Shown here: positions 42,103-54,297 of the stretch, in pieces
How positions within the stretch are numbered: position 1 is the first letter of the stretch
How the letters are laid out: every line of letters starts with the position of its first letter
DNA from: Rhizobium jaguaris
GTDB lineage: Bacteria; Pseudomonadota; Alphaproteobacteria; Rhizobiales; Rhizobiaceae
Length of the DNA: 64,000 nucleotides
Assembly: GCF_003627755.1 (NCBI RefSeq)
Contig: NZ_CP032694.1
Coordinates: 1,975,501 to 2,039,500 of the forward strand
Reading direction: 5' to 3'
The notes under the pieces: model-generated
Told to the model about the DNA's origin: nothing
What the model saw: only the letters and a program-made list of their open reading frames with translations
Databases searched by the model: none
Translations under genes and position numbers: made by a program

Positions 42103-42600
42103 TTACTTGCCGAGATTGATCAGCATTTCCAATGCGGTCTTCAAGGTGGCGAGCCGAACCTTGTCGCGGCCGATGTCGCCATAGCGCATTTCGTGATGGA
42201 TGAGTGCGCCGCTACGCGCCTTGGCGGCTAGATGGACCAGCCCCACGGGCTTTTCCGCAGAGCCGCCACCGGGTCCGGCAACACCGGTGACTGCGACGGC
42301 AAAGTCAGCCTGAGAGCGGAAAAGGGCGCCATGCACCATCTGCAGTGCCGTCTCTTTCGACACGGCACCGAACTGCGCGAGCGTCTGCTCTTGGATGCCG
42401 AGCATGTCCATCTTCGCCGTATTCGTATAGGTGACGAAGCCGCGGTCGACGACTGCCGATGAGCCCGGAATTTCCGTCAGAGCGCCCGCGATCAGCCCGC
42501 CGGTGCAGGATTCCGCGGTAGCGACCATCCAGCCCTTTGCTGTGAAATCGGTGATGATGCCGTTGGCGAGTGCCAGTATATCGTCGGGAAAATGAGTCAT
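42103..42600 (-). CDS. pncC: Nicotinamide-nucleotide amidohydrolase PncC (CinA C-terminal domain)
   Basis: A 165-residue single-domain CinA C-terminal protein that deamidates NMN to nicotinic acid mononucleotide. The TAESCTGG motif with the catalytic Ser and GVAGPGGGS near residue 116 are visible. The N-terminal MoCF domain of full CinA is absent. Start overlaps ispDF (ATGA). Confidence 0.92.
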   Translation of the reverse strand: MTHFPDDILALANGIITDFTAKGWMVATAESCTGGLIAGALTEIPGSSAVVDRGFVTYTNTAKMDMLGIQEQTLAQFGAVSKETALQMVHGALFRSQADFAVAVTGVAGPGGGSAEKPVGLVHLAAKARSGALIHHEMRYGDIGRDKVRLATLKTALEMLINLGK

Positions 42601-43817
42601 GCCTTGCCTCCGCGATAAACGACGGTCGCCGTGGCAATGGCCGCAATGCCTTCGCGGCGGCCGACGAAGCCGATCTTCTCGTTCGTGGTTGCCTTCACCG
42701 AGCAACGTTCGAGGTCGATCCCCAAAAATTCCGAGAGTTTGGCGCGCATCGCCTCGCGGTGCGGCCCGACCTTCGGAGCTTCGGCAATCAGCGAGACATC
42801 GGCATTCATGATTGTGCCGCCATGGTCGCGGACGATCTTTGCCGCATGTTCGATGAAGATGCGGGAGGGGGCGCCCTTCCATTGTGGATCGGAGGGCGGA
42901 AAGTGGTCACCTATGTCGCCGGCTCCGCAGGTGGCGAGCAAGGCGTCGGTCAGCGCATGCAGCGCCACATCGGCGTCGGAATGGCCCTTCAGCTTCTGGT
43001 CATGCGGAATGAAGACGCCACAGAGCGTCACGCCATCGCCCGGCTCGAGCTGGTGGACATCGTAGCCGTTGCCGGTGCGTACATCCGGCAGGAGGCTGGC
43101 GGAAAGCTTTTCATCGGCCATGACGATATCCCTTTTGACCGTCAATTTGACATTATCGGAACTGCCGGCAACGAGCGTCACCGGCAAACCGCTCCATTCG
43201 GCGATCGCGGCATCGTCGGTGAAATCCGTCTTGTTCTCGGCAGCTGCCTTTTCATGTGCGGCCAGAATATCGGCGAATCGGAAGGACTGCGGCGTTTGCG
43301 CGGCGTAGAGCCCTGTGCGCGGCACGGTTTCCGTTACCCGTGCATCGGCATCAGCGCGTTTTAGTGTATCCGTCACTGGCATGGCGGGCAGCACGGCAGG
43401 CGCGCCGGCGGCCAGAGCCACCGCGACGCGATCGAGCAGTGCGTGATCAAAGAAAGGGCGTACCGCATCATGGATCAGGACATGCGTGACGCCGGTATTT
43501 TCCAGTTGCCGTAGCCCGGCAAGCACGGATTGCTGGCGGGAAGCGCCGCCGAAGGCAATCCCGACCTCCGGCGAATCGGCAACCTGTCGCAGCGCAACCT
43601 GCAGCAGCGCCTCGTCGTCGCGATGGATAACGATCACGATCTTTGCCGCTTGCGGCCATGTCACGAATTTTTCAAGCGTATGCGCAATAACCGGCCGGCC
43701 GCCGATCGGGCGATACTGCTTCGGGCCTTCCTCCGGCGATCCCGCCCGCTCGCCACGCCCGGCAGCAACGATCACGATTCCGACCGACATCGGTTGCATT
43801 GAGTGCATTTGCGTCAT
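42597..43817 (-). CDS. ispDF: Bifunctional IspD/IspF (MEP pathway)
   Basis: A 406-residue fusion. Residues 1-235 are MEP cytidylyltransferase (Isp[12 protein letters not shown] nucleotide loop), residues about 245-406 are MECDP synthase (Isp[19 protein letters not shown] and [16 protein letters not shown] metal site). It makes two steps of isoprenoid synthesis. The ATG at 43817 is followed by others at codons 4, 7 and 10, so the start is not certain. It lies divergent to dusB. Confidence 0.96.
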   Translation of the reverse strand: MTQMHSMQPMSVGIVIVAAGRGERAGSPEEGPKQYRPIGGRPVIAHTLEKFVTWPQAAKIVIVIHRDDEALLQVALRQVADSPEVGIAFGGASRQQSVLAGLRQLENTGVTHVLIHDAVRPFFDHALLDRVAVALAAGAPAVLPAMPVTDTLKRADADARVTETVPRTGLYAAQTPQSFRFADILAAHEKAAAENKTDFTDDAAIAEWSGLPVTLVAGSSDNVKLTVKRDIVMADEKLSASLLPDVRTGNGYDVHQLEPGDGVTLCGVFIPHDQKLKGHSDADVALHALTDALLATCGAGDIGDHFPPSDPQWKGAPSRIFIEHAAKIVRDHGGTIMNADVSLIAEAPKVGPHREAMRAKLSEFLGIDLERCSVKATTNEKIGFVGRREGIAAIATATVVYRGGKA

Positions 43818-43848
43818 AAACCCCCAGAGATGAAAGGCTTTCGCTCCA

Positions 43849-43893
43849 GCATGATCTCCAAAAGTGTAAAGCGGTTTTTGGACAGGATCATGC
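43849..43893. repeat. RIME-type palindromic element
   Basis: Inverted repeat GCATGATC + TCCAAAA (43849-43863) with TTTTGGA + GATCATGC (43876-43893), a few bases unpaired. Its shape matches the Rhizobium intergenic mosaic element family. It lies in the ispDF-dusB spacer. Confidence 0.7.
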
Positions 43894-44041
43894 CAAGCAG
43901 ATCGCCAAAGCGAGATCTCGCTCTATCTAGCAGGGTCTATCGCCTCGAATGGGCATTTTCCAGCATTTGCCCGAAAAATATCGGCATTCTCCGAAACCCC
44001 TTGGCAAGCCTCGTAAGACTGTCTAAAAATAGTGCAGATAT

Positions 44042-45070
44042 ATGGTGTGCCTGAAAGATAATCATTTGTTTCCGTCCGAGCTTGCAGCCCCATTTTCCAT
44101 TGGCCCCGTGCCCATTCGCAATCGCGTGATCCTCGCGCCGATGTCAGGCGTGACGGATTTGCCTTTCCGGCAGCTCGCTTTGCGCTATGGGGCTGGCCTC
44201 GTCGTGACTGAAATGGTCGCCAGCCGCGAATTGGTGCAGGACACGGCGGAATCCTGGGCGCGGCTAAGAAGTGCCGGGCTGAAGCCGCATATGGTGCAAC
44301 TGGCCGGTCGCGAGCCGCATTGGATGGCCGAGGCGGCTAAGATTGCCGCCGATAATGGCGCCGACATCATCGACATCAATATGGGTTGCCCGGCCAAGAA
44401 GGTCATCGGCGGCTATTCCGGTTCGGCGCTGATGCGCGATCCGGATCATGCGCTGAGTCTGATCGAGGCGACGGTCAAGGCGGTCGATATTCCCGTGACA
44501 CTGAAGATGCGGCTCGGCTGGGACGAAAATTCCATCAATGCGCCGCACATCGCCCGCCGTGCGGAGGAAGCCGGGATAAAGCTCGTGACCATTCATGGCC
44601 GCACGCGCATGCAATTCTACGAGGGCAGGGCGGATTGGGATGCTATCCGCGCCGTGCGCGATGTCGTGTCCATTCCGCTGGTCGCCAATGGTGATGTCGA
44701 CACGCCTGAGGACGCGCGAGAGATACTCCGGCGCTCCGGTGCCGATGCCGTCATGGTCGGTCGCGGCTGTCAGGGGCGGCCATGGCACGCAGGTGTGCTT
44801 GCCGGTCATCGCCACCCGGACCGCAGCGAAATCGCCGATATCGCCCTCGAGCACTATCAGATGATGCTGGCGTTCTACGGCGAAGCCGTGGGTATTCGCC
44901 ATGCCCGCAAGCATCTCGGCTGGTATCTCGACCGTTACGCTCCCATTGTAACAGGTGCTGAAAAAGCGGGAATCGTGACTTCGAAAGACAGCCGGGAGGT
45001 TGCGGCATTGTTCCATGCAGCACTGCAGACCGGGTCCGATCTCGGCCAAAGCGTCCAGGAGGCCGCATGA
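44042..45070 (+). CDS. dusB: tRNA-dihydrouridine synthase DusB
   Basis: A 342-residue flavin TIM-barrel enzyme, historically nifR3 in this setting. [20 protein letters not shown] holds the catalytic Cys and [17 protein letters not shown] VTIHGRTR is the typical second motif. It reduces uridine in the tRNA D-loop. Overlap with ntrB (ATGA) reproduces the classic nifR3-ntrB-ntrC operon. Confidence 0.96.
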   Translation: MVCLKDNHLFPSELAAPFSIGPVPIRNRVILAPMSGVTDLPFRQLALRYGAGLVVTEMVASRELVQDTAESWARLRSAGLKPHMVQLAGREPHWMAEAAKIAADNGADIIDINMGCPAKKVIGGYSGSALMRDPDHALSLIEATVKAVDIPVTLKMRLGWDENSINAPHIARRAEEAGIKLVTIHGRTRMQFYEGRADWDAIRAVRDVVSIPLVANGDVDTPEDAREILRRSGADAVMVGRGCQGRPWHAGVLAGHRHPDRSEIADIALEHYQMMLAFYGEAVGIRHARKHLGWYLDRYAPIVTGAEKAGIVTSKDSREVAALFHAALQTGSDLGQSVQEAA

Positions 45071-46217
45071 GTTCCAAATCCGATTCCGGAGCGACGGATC
45101 ACATGGGCAGCATGGCCATGGCCGTTCTCAACGCGATCCAGAACCCGGTCGTTATGGTCAATGAGGCCGGCCTGATCGCATTCGCCAATTGGGAGGCCGA
45201 AGCCTTCTTCGGCGCCAGCGCTTCGCACCTGTCGCGCTATGAAATTTCCACATTCATTCCTTTCGGCAGCCCGCTACTGGCCCTGATCGACCAGGTGCGC
45301 GAACGCCGCGGTCCGGTCAATGAATATCGCGTCGATCTCAGTTCGCCGCGCCTCGGCCAGGACAAGCTGGTGGACATCTATGTCGCGCCCGTTTCGAGCG
45401 AGCCCGGCTCGGTGGTGATCGTCTTCCAGGAACGGTCCATGGCCGACAAGATCGACCGGCAGTTGACGCATCGTGCCGCCGCCCGTTCGGTGACGGGCCT
45501 CGCCTCGATGCTGGCGCATGAGATCAAGAATCCGCTCTCCGGCATCCGCGGTGCGGCCCAATTGCTCGAACAATCGGTTGAGGATGACGACCGCGGCCTG
45601 ACGCGTCTCATCTGCGACGAGACTGATCGAATCGTCTCGCTGGTCGACCGCATGGAGGTCTTTTCCGACGAGCGTCCGATCGACCGCGTGCCGGTCAACA
45701 TCCATTCCGTCCTCGATCATGTGAAGGCGGTCGCGAAGGCGGGTTTTGCACGCAATATCAAGGTCACCGAGAATTATGACCCGTCGTTGCCGGCGGTCTA
45801 TGCCAACAGAGACCAGCTCGTGCAGGTTTTTCTCAATCTGGTGAAGAACGCTGCCGAAGCCGTCGGCGAGCGGCCGGATGGCGAGATTATGCTGACGACC
45901 GCCTATCGCCCCGGTATCCGCCTTTCCGTCGCCGGTACGCGCGAGAAGATCTCGTTACCGCTGGAATTCTGTGTGATCGACAACGGTCCAGGCGTGCCCG
46001 CCGACCTCTTGCCGCATCTCTTCGATCCGTTCATCACCACGAAGACGAACGGTACCGGCCTCGGTCTGGCGCTAGTCGCCAAGATCATCGGTGACCATGG
46101 TGGCATCGTCGAATGCGACAGCCAGAGCCATCGCACCACTTTCCGCGTCCTGATGCCTGCCTCCAAGGGCACCACGCTTGAAGACGCTCCTCTTCCGAAC
46201 TCTACAGGGACTACTCG

Positions 46218-46221
<4 letters not shown>
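45067..46221 (+). CDS. ntrB: Nitrogen regulation sensor kinase NtrB
   Basis: A 384-residue cytoplasmic histidine kinase. PAS domain (about 15-115), H-box [19 protein letters not shown] with the phosphorylated His near 155 and the ATPase N, G1 and G2 boxes ([25 protein letters not shown]). In response to PII (GlnB) it phosphorylates or dephosphorylates NtrC. Start overlaps dusB and end overlaps ntrC. Confidence 0.96.
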
Positions 46222-47669
<1,448 letters not shown>

Positions 47670-47954
47670 CAATGTGATCGGATGCGTTGCATTTTCGCCA
47701 CAATGCGTTGCTTAAAGGTCACGCAGCCGGTTCGCTGTTTTGGCGGTAGCGATTCGTCGAGTGCGCTTATGCGCAAGGGGAAATTGTTCAAAAACTTCAG
47801 ATCGTTGCTTAAATGATTTGAAACCTGGGTTTCGCGTCGACGCAAAACCGGATGACAGTTCCAGCCTTTGCCGATCGCTCGTATTGCCGTCAAAACAGTG
47901 CTGATGCAATTTGGCCAAGGCGTCAACCGTCGCCTGTGCCCGGAGATATTGGGA

Positions 47955-50228
47955 ATGAAGCAGGACGCGGTGTCGCCGGCAGCGAGCGACGAGGCGGTCG
48001 TCAAAGTGACGGATCGCCGAGCATCCTTTGCCCTTCCTGGCCTGATCCTGGCCGGCGGCGCACTGTTGTGCGCCATTGCCACGCTGCTGGTACTGCTGGG
48101 GCTGACGCCGATTGCCCCTACATCATCTGTCGTCTTCACCTCGGTCGTGATCAACGGCCTGTTCGTTCTGGGGCTGATTGCCCTGATCGCGCGTGAAGTT
48201 GCGCGCCTTTTGAAAGCGCGCAGCCGTGGCCGCGCTGCGGCGCGCCTGCACATACGCATCGTCGTTCTCTTTTCCATCGTCGCGATCACGCCCGCAATCC
48301 TCGTGGCGATCGTTGCCAGCTTGACGCTGAATGTCGGCCTTGATCGCTGGTTTGCGCTGCGCACGCAGCAGATCATCAGCTCCTCGCAGAATGTGGCGCA
48401 GGCCTATCTGATGGAGAACGCCAGCTATCTGCAGGGCCAGACCGTTTCCATGGCGAACGACCTGGAGCGCAATCGTACGCTCTACAGTCTCGACCGCACC
48501 GGTTTCGCCGATCTGATGACCCGGCAAGCCAAGGGCCGCGGTTTGCTTGGCGCTTTCCTGGTGCGCCGTGACGGCACCGCGATTGTTCAGGCCGACATCA
48601 AGACCGAGCGCCCGCTGCCGGCAATACCGAAGGATGCGCTCGAAGCCTCCGCCGACGGCCAGCCGACCCTCATCCCGCCTGGAGTGACCAACCTCGTCGG
48701 CGCCATCATCAAACTGGACGAAATTCCCGGCTCCTTCCTCTACACGGTCCGCGCCGTCGACCCGCGTGTCATGAACGCCATGCGCATGGTCGAAGACAAC
48801 ACGGCTGAATACAAGGCGATGGAAGAGGGGCGCATGTCCCTTCAGATTGCCTTTGCCGTCCTCTACATCGGCTTTGCGCTGATCGTGCTTCTCGCAGCAA
48901 TCTGGACCGCAATCGCGGTTGCCGATCGCATCGTTCGGCCAATCCGGCTTTTGATCAGCGCCGCTGACAATGTCGCGTCCGGCAACATGAATGTACTGGT
49001 GCCGGTGCGTGCCGCTGATGGAGACGTTGGCAGCCTGTCGCGAACCTTCAACAAGATGATCTCGGAGATTCGCACGCAGCGTGACGAGATCCTCGAAGCC
49101 AAGGATGAGGTGGACGATCGCCGCCGCTTCATCGAGGCAGTGCTCTCCGGCGTTACCGCAGCCGTGATCGGCGTCGAACATGACCGGCGCATCACCATCG
49201 CCAATACATCCGCCGAAGAGCTGCTGACCCTGAAGAGCGATGAGCTGGTGGGAAAGAACCTGGCTGAGATCGCACCCGAGGTCGATCAGGTCGTTACCGA
49301 GGCCACGACGCGGCATCGCAGCGATTTCCGCAAGCAGATCAGCCTGGTGCGTGGCGGCACGGTGCGGACGCTAAGCGTTCAGGTGACGCGGGAAGAATCG
49401 CGCGACTCGAACGAATCCTACGTCATCACGCTCGACGACATTACCGATCTGGTCATCGCTCAGCGCTCGACCGCGTGGGCCGACGTCGCCCGCCGCATTG
49501 CGCATGAGATCAAGAACCCGCTGACGCCGATCCAGCTTTCGGCCGAACGTATTCGCCGTCGCTTCGGCAAGAATATCGCCGAAGCCGATCGCCCGGTCTT
49601 CGATCAATGCACCGACACGATCATCCGCCAAGTCGGCGATATCGGCCGCATGGTCGATGAATTCTCGTCCTTCGCCCGCATGCCGAAACCGACAATGGAA
49701 CCAAGCGACTTGCGCGATATCCTGCGTGACGCGGTGTTCCTGCGCGAAATGGGCAACAACCATGTCAAATTCGAGCGCGAACTCGGCGATGAACGGCTGG
49801 AGGGCATGTTTGACACGCGCATGCTCGGCCAGGCCTTCGGCAATCTCATCAAGAATGCTGTTGAGGCGATCGAGGGTGTGCCGAGCGGCGAGACCCGTGA
49901 GGAGCCCAAAGTCCTCGTACGCTCGTTCCTCGATGCCGAACGCGACCGCTTTACCGTCGATGTCATCGACAACGGCCGCGGCCTGCCGGTCGAGAACCGG
50001 CACAGCATTCTCGAACCCTACATGACGATGCGCGAGAAGGGCACCGGCCTCGGGCTCGCCATCGTCAAGAAGATCATTGAAGACCATGGCGGGCAGCTCG
50101 AGCTGCATGATGCTCCCGCCGATTTCGACCAGGGCAGGGGCGCCATGATCCGCGTGCATTTGCCGCGCCGTGAGCAGGCCGCCGTCGCCCAGCCAGCAAG
50201 TGATAAGGAAAGTGTATATGGCATCTGA
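47955..50228 (+). CDS. ntrY: Sensor histidine kinase NtrY
   Basis: A 757-residue membrane histidine kinase, partner of NtrX. N-terminal membrane spans at about 30-50, 58-78 and 100-122, a periplasmic sensor to about 295, another span near 300-325, then HAMP, PAS and kinase domains with [21 protein letters not shown] and GTGLGLAIVKKI. The ATG at 47955 has GGAG nine bases upstream; the frame runs on upstream without support. It overlaps ntrX by eleven bases. Confidence 0.96.
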   Translation: MKQDAVSPAASDEAVVKVTDRRASFALPGLILAGGALLCAIATLLVLLGLTPIAPTSSVVFTSVVINGLFVLGLIALIAREVARLLKARSRGRAAARLHIRIVVLFSIVAITPAILVAIVASLTLNVGLDRWFALRTQQIISSSQNVAQAYLMENASYLQGQTVSMANDLERNRTLYSLDRTGFADLMTRQAKGRGLLGAFLVRRDGTAIVQADIKTERPLPAIPKDALEASADGQPTLIPPGVTNLVGAIIKLDEIPGSFLYTVRAVDPRVMNAMRMVEDNTAEYKAMEEGRMSLQIAFAVLYIGFALIVLLAAIWTAIAVADRIVRPIRLLISAADNVASGNMNVLVPVRAADGDVGSLSRTFNKMISEIRTQRDEILEAKDEVDDRRRFIEAVLSGVTAAVIGVEHDRRITIANTSAEELLTLKSDELVGKNLAEIAPEVDQVVTEATTRHRSDFRKQISLVRGGTVRTLSVQVTREESRDSNESYVITLDDITDLVIAQRSTAWADVARRIAHEIKNPLTPIQLSAERIRRRFGKNIAEADRPVFDQCTDTIIRQVGDIGRMVDEFSSFARMPKPTMEPSDLRDILRDAVFLREMGNNHVKFERELGDERLEGMFDTRMLGQAFGNLIKNAVEAIEGVPSGETREEPKVLVRSFLDAERDRFTVDVIDNGRGLPVENRHSILEPYMTMREKGTGLGLAIVKKIIEDHGGQLELHDAPADFDQGRGAMIRVHLPRREQAAVAQPASDKESVYGI

Positions 50229-51582
50229 TATTCTCGTGGTGGATGATGAGGAAGACATTCGCGAAATCGTTTCGGGAATTCTTTCGGATGAGGGGCATGA
50301 GACTCGCACCGCGTTTGACAGCGACAGCGCTCTGGCAGCGATCTCCGATCGAGCGCCGCGGCTGATCTTCCTGGATATTTGGATGCAGGGCAGCAAGCTC
50401 GACGGTCTGTCGCTGCTGGATGAGATCAAGACGCGCCATCCGGAACTGCCGGTGGTGATGATCTCCGGTCACGGCAATATCGAAACCGCCGTCTCGGCTA
50501 TTAAGCGTGGCGCCTTCGATTTCATCGAGAAACCGTTCAAGGCCGATCGGTTGATCCTGATCGCTGAGCGCGCGTTGGAAAATTCCAAGCTGAAGCGCGA
50601 GGTTTCGGAGCTTAAGCGCCGCACGGGCGATGCCGTCGAATTGATCGGCACGTCGGTTGCCGTCTCGCAGCTTCGCCAGACCATCGACAAGGTCTCCCCC
50701 ACCAATAGTCGCGTGATGATCTTTGGCCCGTCAGGTTCCGGCAAGGAGCTCGTGGCCCGTATGATCCACAAGAAGTCGACACGGGCCAATGGTCCTTTCG
50801 TCGCGCTGAATGCCGCGACGATTACGCCCGAACGCATGGAAATTGCCCTCTTCGGCACCGAGGGTTCGCCCGGTCAGCCGCGCAAGATCGGCGCGCTGGA
50901 AGAGGCGCATCGCGGCATCCTCTATCTCGACGAGGTCGGCGAGATGCCGCGCGAGACGCAGAACAAGATCCTGCGCGTGCTGGTCGATCAGCAGTTCGAA
51001 CGTGTTGGCGGCTCGAAGCGGGTGAAGGTCGACGTGCGTATCATATCGTCCACGGCCTACAATCTCGAAAGCCGGATTGCCGAAAGCCTGTTCCGCGAAG
51101 ATCTCTACCACCGTCTTGCCGTGGTGCCTGTGCGCGTGCCGGCGTTGGCCGAACGACGCGAGGATATTCCTTTCCTCGTCGACCAACTGATGCGGCAGAT
51201 TTCCGAGCAGGCCGGCATCCGCTCGCGCCGGATCGGCGACGACGCCATGGCGGTGCTGCAGGCGCATGATTGGCCGGGCAATATCCGCCAGCTGCGCAAC
51301 AATATCGAACGTCTGATGATCCTGGCGCGCACTGATGGCCCGGAGACGCCGATCACGGCGGAGATGCTGCCGACCGACCTCGGCGACATGCTGCCGAAGG
51401 TCTCCGCCAAGAACGACTATCACATCATGACACTACCGCTGCGCGAAGCCCGCGAAATGTTTGAGCGGGACTATCTGATCGCGCAGATCAACCGTTTCGG
51501 CGGCAATATTTCCCGCACGGCCGAGTTCGTCGGCATGGAGCGCTCGGCGCTGCATCGCAAGCTGAAGTCGCTCGGCGTCTGA
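50218..51582 (+). CDS. ntrX: Response regulator NtrX
   Basis: A 454-residue AAA+ response regulator. Receiver Asp in LDIWMQGSKL near 53, Walker A GPSGSGKELV, Fis-type HTH at the C-terminus. Unlike NtrC the GAFTGA loop is missing: after ALFGTE comes GSPGQPRKIGALEEA. This fits alphaproteobacterial NtrX, which acts without sigma54 in several species. Start chosen at the ATG after GATAAGGAAA, inside the end of ntrY. Confidence 0.95.
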   Translation: MASDILVVDDEEDIREIVSGILSDEGHETRTAFDSDSALAAISDRAPRLIFLDIWMQGSKLDGLSLLDEIKTRHPELPVVMISGHGNIETAVSAIKRGAFDFIEKPFKADRLILIAERALENSKLKREVSELKRRTGDAVELIGTSVAVSQLRQTIDKVSPTNSRVMIFGPSGSGKELVARMIHKKSTRANGPFVALNAATITPERMEIALFGTEGSPGQPRKIGALEEAHRGILYLDEVGEMPRETQNKILRVLVDQQFERVGGSKRVKVDVRIISSTAYNLESRIAESLFREDLYHRLAVVPVRVPALAERREDIPFLVDQLMRQISEQAGIRSRRIGDDAMAVLQAHDWPGNIRQLRNNIERLMILARTDGPETPITAEMLPTDLGDMLPKVSAKNDYHIMTLPLREAREMFERDYLIAQINRFGGNISRTAEFVGMERSALHRKLKSLGV

Positions 51583-51588
51583 AGTCGT

Positions 51589-51617
51589 TTGCGTGGCAGT
51601 TTCGATCTGCCACGCAA
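51589..51617 (+). terminator. Hairpin after ntrX
   Basis: TTGCGTGGCAG (51589-51599) pairs with CTGCCACGCAA (51607-51617). An interrupted T-rich tract follows, so termination may be partial. It ends the ntrYX unit. Confidence 0.6.
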
Positions 51618-51655
51618 CTCTCTCATATTTTTATAAATTCTGATCAGGGTCCGCC

Positions 51656-52519
51656 ATGCCGAGAATAGCTTATGTCAATGGTCGTTACGTCAAGCACAGC
51701 GACGCCATGGTTCATATCGAGGATCGCGGCTATCAATTTGCCGACGGCGTCTATGAAGTCTGCGAAGTCCGTCACGGCTTGATCGTTGATCTCACCCGCC
51801 ATCTCGACCGGCTCAACCGCTCGCTCGGAGAATTGCGCATAGCCTGGCCGATGAGTCGCGCCGCGCTGATCCAAGTGATTCGCGAAACCGTGCGCCGCAA
51901 TCACGTCCGCAATGGCCTGTTCTATCTGCAGGTCACCCGCGGCGTCGCCCGCCGTGATCATGTCTTCCCGGCCGACGGCACGCCATCCTCGATCGTTGTC
52001 ACTGCCAAGAGCACCGATCAGTCCGCCATCGTCAAGAAAAATGCCAATGGCATCAAGGCAATTACCGTGCGCGACAATCGCTGGGATCGGGTCGACATCA
52101 AGTCGGTCGGGCTTTTGTCGAACGCGTTGGCTCGTCAGCAGGCCAAGGAAGCCGGCGCACAAGAAGCAATCTATATCGACCATAACGGCATGGTGAAGGA
52201 GGGTGCTGCGACCAACGTCTGGATTGTCGATCCCGATGGCAACCTGGTCACTCGTCCCGCCGAGCATGGCATTCTGCGCGGCATCACGCGCACGACGCTG
52301 ATGGATGTGGCCGCGATACTCGAGCTTCCTATCGTCGAGCGCTTCTTCTCCGTCGAAGAGATGATGGCGGCGCGCGAAGTGTTCATCACGGCAGCCACAA
52401 GCATTTGTTTTCCCGTGGTTGCTATCGATGGCGAGACCATCGCCAACGGTCATCCTGGAAGCGTTTCGCAGAAAATTCGCGAAGCCTTTTTCGACGTTGC
52501 GGAAAAGACTGCGATTTGA
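51656..52519 (+). CDS. dat: D-amino-acid transaminase
   Basis: A 287-residue class IV PLP aminotransferase. Features are the N-terminal YVNGRYVKHSDAMVHIEDRGYQFADGVYE, SVGLLSNALARQQAKEAGAQEA holding the PLP lysine region in DIKSVGLLSN, and the conserved GMVKEGAATNVW. It likely makes D-alanine/D-glutamate for peptidoglycan; a branched-chain or 4-amino-4-deoxychorismate role is possible in the class but the opening matches D-amino-acid transaminase. It lies between ntrX and hfq. Confidence 0.88.
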   Translation: MPRIAYVNGRYVKHSDAMVHIEDRGYQFADGVYEVCEVRHGLIVDLTRHLDRLNRSLGELRIAWPMSRAALIQVIRETVRRNHVRNGLFYLQVTRGVARRDHVFPADGTPSSIVVTAKSTDQSAIVKKNANGIKAITVRDNRWDRVDIKSVGLLSNALARQQAKEAGAQEAIYIDHNGMVKEGAATNVWIVDPDGNLVTRPAEHGILRGITRTTLMDVAAILELPIVERFFSVEEMMAAREVFITAATSICFPVVAIDGETIANGHPGSVSQKIREAFFDVAEKTAI

Positions 52520-52627
52520 TACCAACATGCGCTGGGGAGGAGAGAATGAGGATATCTCCTATCCGGGGTCTCAGTATATCTTGATATTTCACCGGCTTAG
52601 GCTGGCAAAAAAGAAAGAAGCGGCGCG

Positions 52628-52870
52628 ATGGCGGAACGTTCTCAGAATTTGCAGGACCTATTTCTCAATACAGTTCGCAAACAAAAGATTTCACTCACAA
52701 TCTTTTTGATCAATGGCGTAAAGCTTACGGGCGTTGTTACGTCCTTCGACAATTTCTGCGTCCTGCTGCGCCGCGATGGCCATTCGCAGCTCGTCTACAA
52801 GCATGCGATCTCGACGATCATGCCTGGCCAGCCGATGCAGATGTTCGAGAGCGAAGAAGTCGCATCCTAA
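52628..52870 (+). CDS. hfq: RNA chaperone Hfq
   Basis: An 80-residue Sm-like hexameric RNA chaperone. The Sm1 region [29 protein letters not shown] strand and the Sm2 motif [10 protein letters not shown] are intact. It pairs small RNAs with mRNA. Its frame stays open past the single TAA into hflX (see findings). Confidence 0.98.
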   Translation: MAERSQNLQDLFLNTVRKQKISLTIFLINGVKLTGVVTSFDNFCVLLRRDGHSQLVYKHAISTIMPGQPMQMFESEEVAS

Positions 52871-52885
52871 CTAGGATTTGCCGCT

Positions 52886-54283
52886 ATCACGACACGCGAT
52901 ACGAAAAATGATTCCATCATCCCGGAAGCGATAAAGCATCGGGATGACACGCATGCCGTTGTTGTTGTCCCCGTTCTGAAGCAGGCGCGCGCGGCGCGTT
53001 CCGCGCAGGCTGATGGTGCGATAACAACCTCACGTTCCCCCGAGAGCCGGCTCGAAGAAGCCAAGGGTCTCGCACTGGCGATTGACCTTGATGTCGTCAA
53101 CGGCTCGATCGTGCCGATCAGCGATCCGCGTCCGGCAACGCTTCTCGGCACCGGCAAGATCGAAGAGATCCGCGCACTGCTTGATGAATTCAATGCCGGC
53201 CTGGTGATCGTCGATCATCCGCTTACGCCGGTACAGCAGCGCAATCTCGAAAAGGAATGGAACGCCAAGGTCATCGACCGCACGGGCCTCATCCTCGAAA
53301 TCTTCGGCCGTCGCGCCTCCACCAAGGAAGGCACGCTACAGGTCGAACTTGCGCATCTGAACTATCAGAAGGGCCGATTGGTCCGAAGCTGGACCCACCT
53401 TGAGCGCCAGCGCGGCGGTGCGGGCTTCATGGGCGGCCCCGGCGAAACTCAGATCGAAGCCGACCGGCGCTTGCTGCAGGAGCGGATCATCCGGCTTGAG
53501 CGCGAGCTGGAGCAGGTGGTGCGCACCCGTCAGCTTCATCGCGCCAAGCGCAGGAAGGTGCCGCATCCGATCGTGGCGCTGGTAGGCTATACCAATGCCG
53601 GCAAGTCGACGCTGTTCAACCGGATCACTGGCGCCGGCGTTTTGGCCGAGGACATGCTATTCGCGACGCTCGATCCGACGCTGCGGCGCATGAAGTTGCC
53701 GCATGGCCGCACCGTGATCCTGTCCGATACCGTTGGCTTCATCTCCGACCTGCCGACCCATCTCGTGGCCGCTTTCCGCGCCACGCTGGAAGAGGTCTTG
53801 GAAGCCGACCTGATCCTGCACGTCCGCGATCTTTCGGATGACGACAATCAGGCGCAGAGCGCCGATGTCATGCGAATCCTCGGCGATCTCGGCATCGGCG
53901 AGGCGGAAGGAGCGGAACGCATCCTCGAAGTCTGGAACAAGATCGACAGACTGGAACCGGAGACGCACGACGCCATTGTCCAAAAGGCGTCGACCACCGA
54001 AAACGTTATCGCGGTCTCGGCAAAAAGCGGTGAGGGCGTCGATCGCCTGATGAACGAAATCAGCCGCCGGCTCTCCGGTGTTCTGACCGAGACGACGATC
54101 ACGCTGCCCGTCGACAAGCTGGCGTTGCTGCCCTGGCTCTACAATCACGCCATCGTCGATGGTCGCGAAGACAATGAGGACGGCACGGTCACGCTAGACG
54201 TACGCCTGACCGAGACGGAAGCGGCGGAGCTGGAGCGGCGCATGGGCCATGGCCCAAAGCCGCAACGCGAGGACTGGGAATAG
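52886..54283 (+). CDS. hflX: GTPase HflX (non-canonical start proposed)
   Basis: A ribosome-splitting heat-shock GTPase. G1 GYTNAGKSTLF, G3 DTVGF and G4 NKID motifs and the N-terminal substrate domain with GGPGETQIEADRR are clear. The first ATG, GTG or TTG in frame is the GTG at 53111, which would cut off the conserved VVVVPVLKQ strand and about 60 further residues that read as protein. The frame is open back to the hfq TAA (52868). An ATC at 52886 with AGGA nine bases upstream is my preferred start (465 residues), similar in style to the ATT start known for infC. If wrong, the GTG gives 390 residues. Confidence 0.85.
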   Translation: MTTRDTKNDSIIPEAIKHRDDTHAVVVVPVLKQARAARSAQADGAITTSRSPESRLEEAKGLALAIDLDVVNGSIVPISDPRPATLLGTGKIEEIRALLDEFNAGLVIVDHPLTPVQQRNLEKEWNAKVIDRTGLILEIFGRRASTKEGTLQVELAHLNYQKGRLVRSWTHLERQRGGAGFMGGPGETQIEADRRLLQERIIRLERELEQVVRTRQLHRAKRRKVPHPIVALVGYTNAGKSTLFNRITGAGVLAEDMLFATLDPTLRRMKLPHGRTVILSDTVGFISDLPTHLVAAFRATLEEVLEADLILHVRDLSDDDNQAQSADVMRILGDLGIGEAEGAERILEVWNKIDRLEPETHDAIVQKASTTENVIAVSAKSGEGVDRLMNEISRRLSGVLTETTITLPVDKLALLPWLYNHAIVDGREDNEDGTVTLDVRLTETEAAELERRMGHGPKPQREDWE

Positions 54284-54297
54284 CGTCCCGCTGCGTT

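Noticed and set aside
47820..47833. GAAACC-TG-GGTTTC inverted repeat upstream of ntrY
   Set aside because: Short six-base arms with no conserved partner; could occur by chance.
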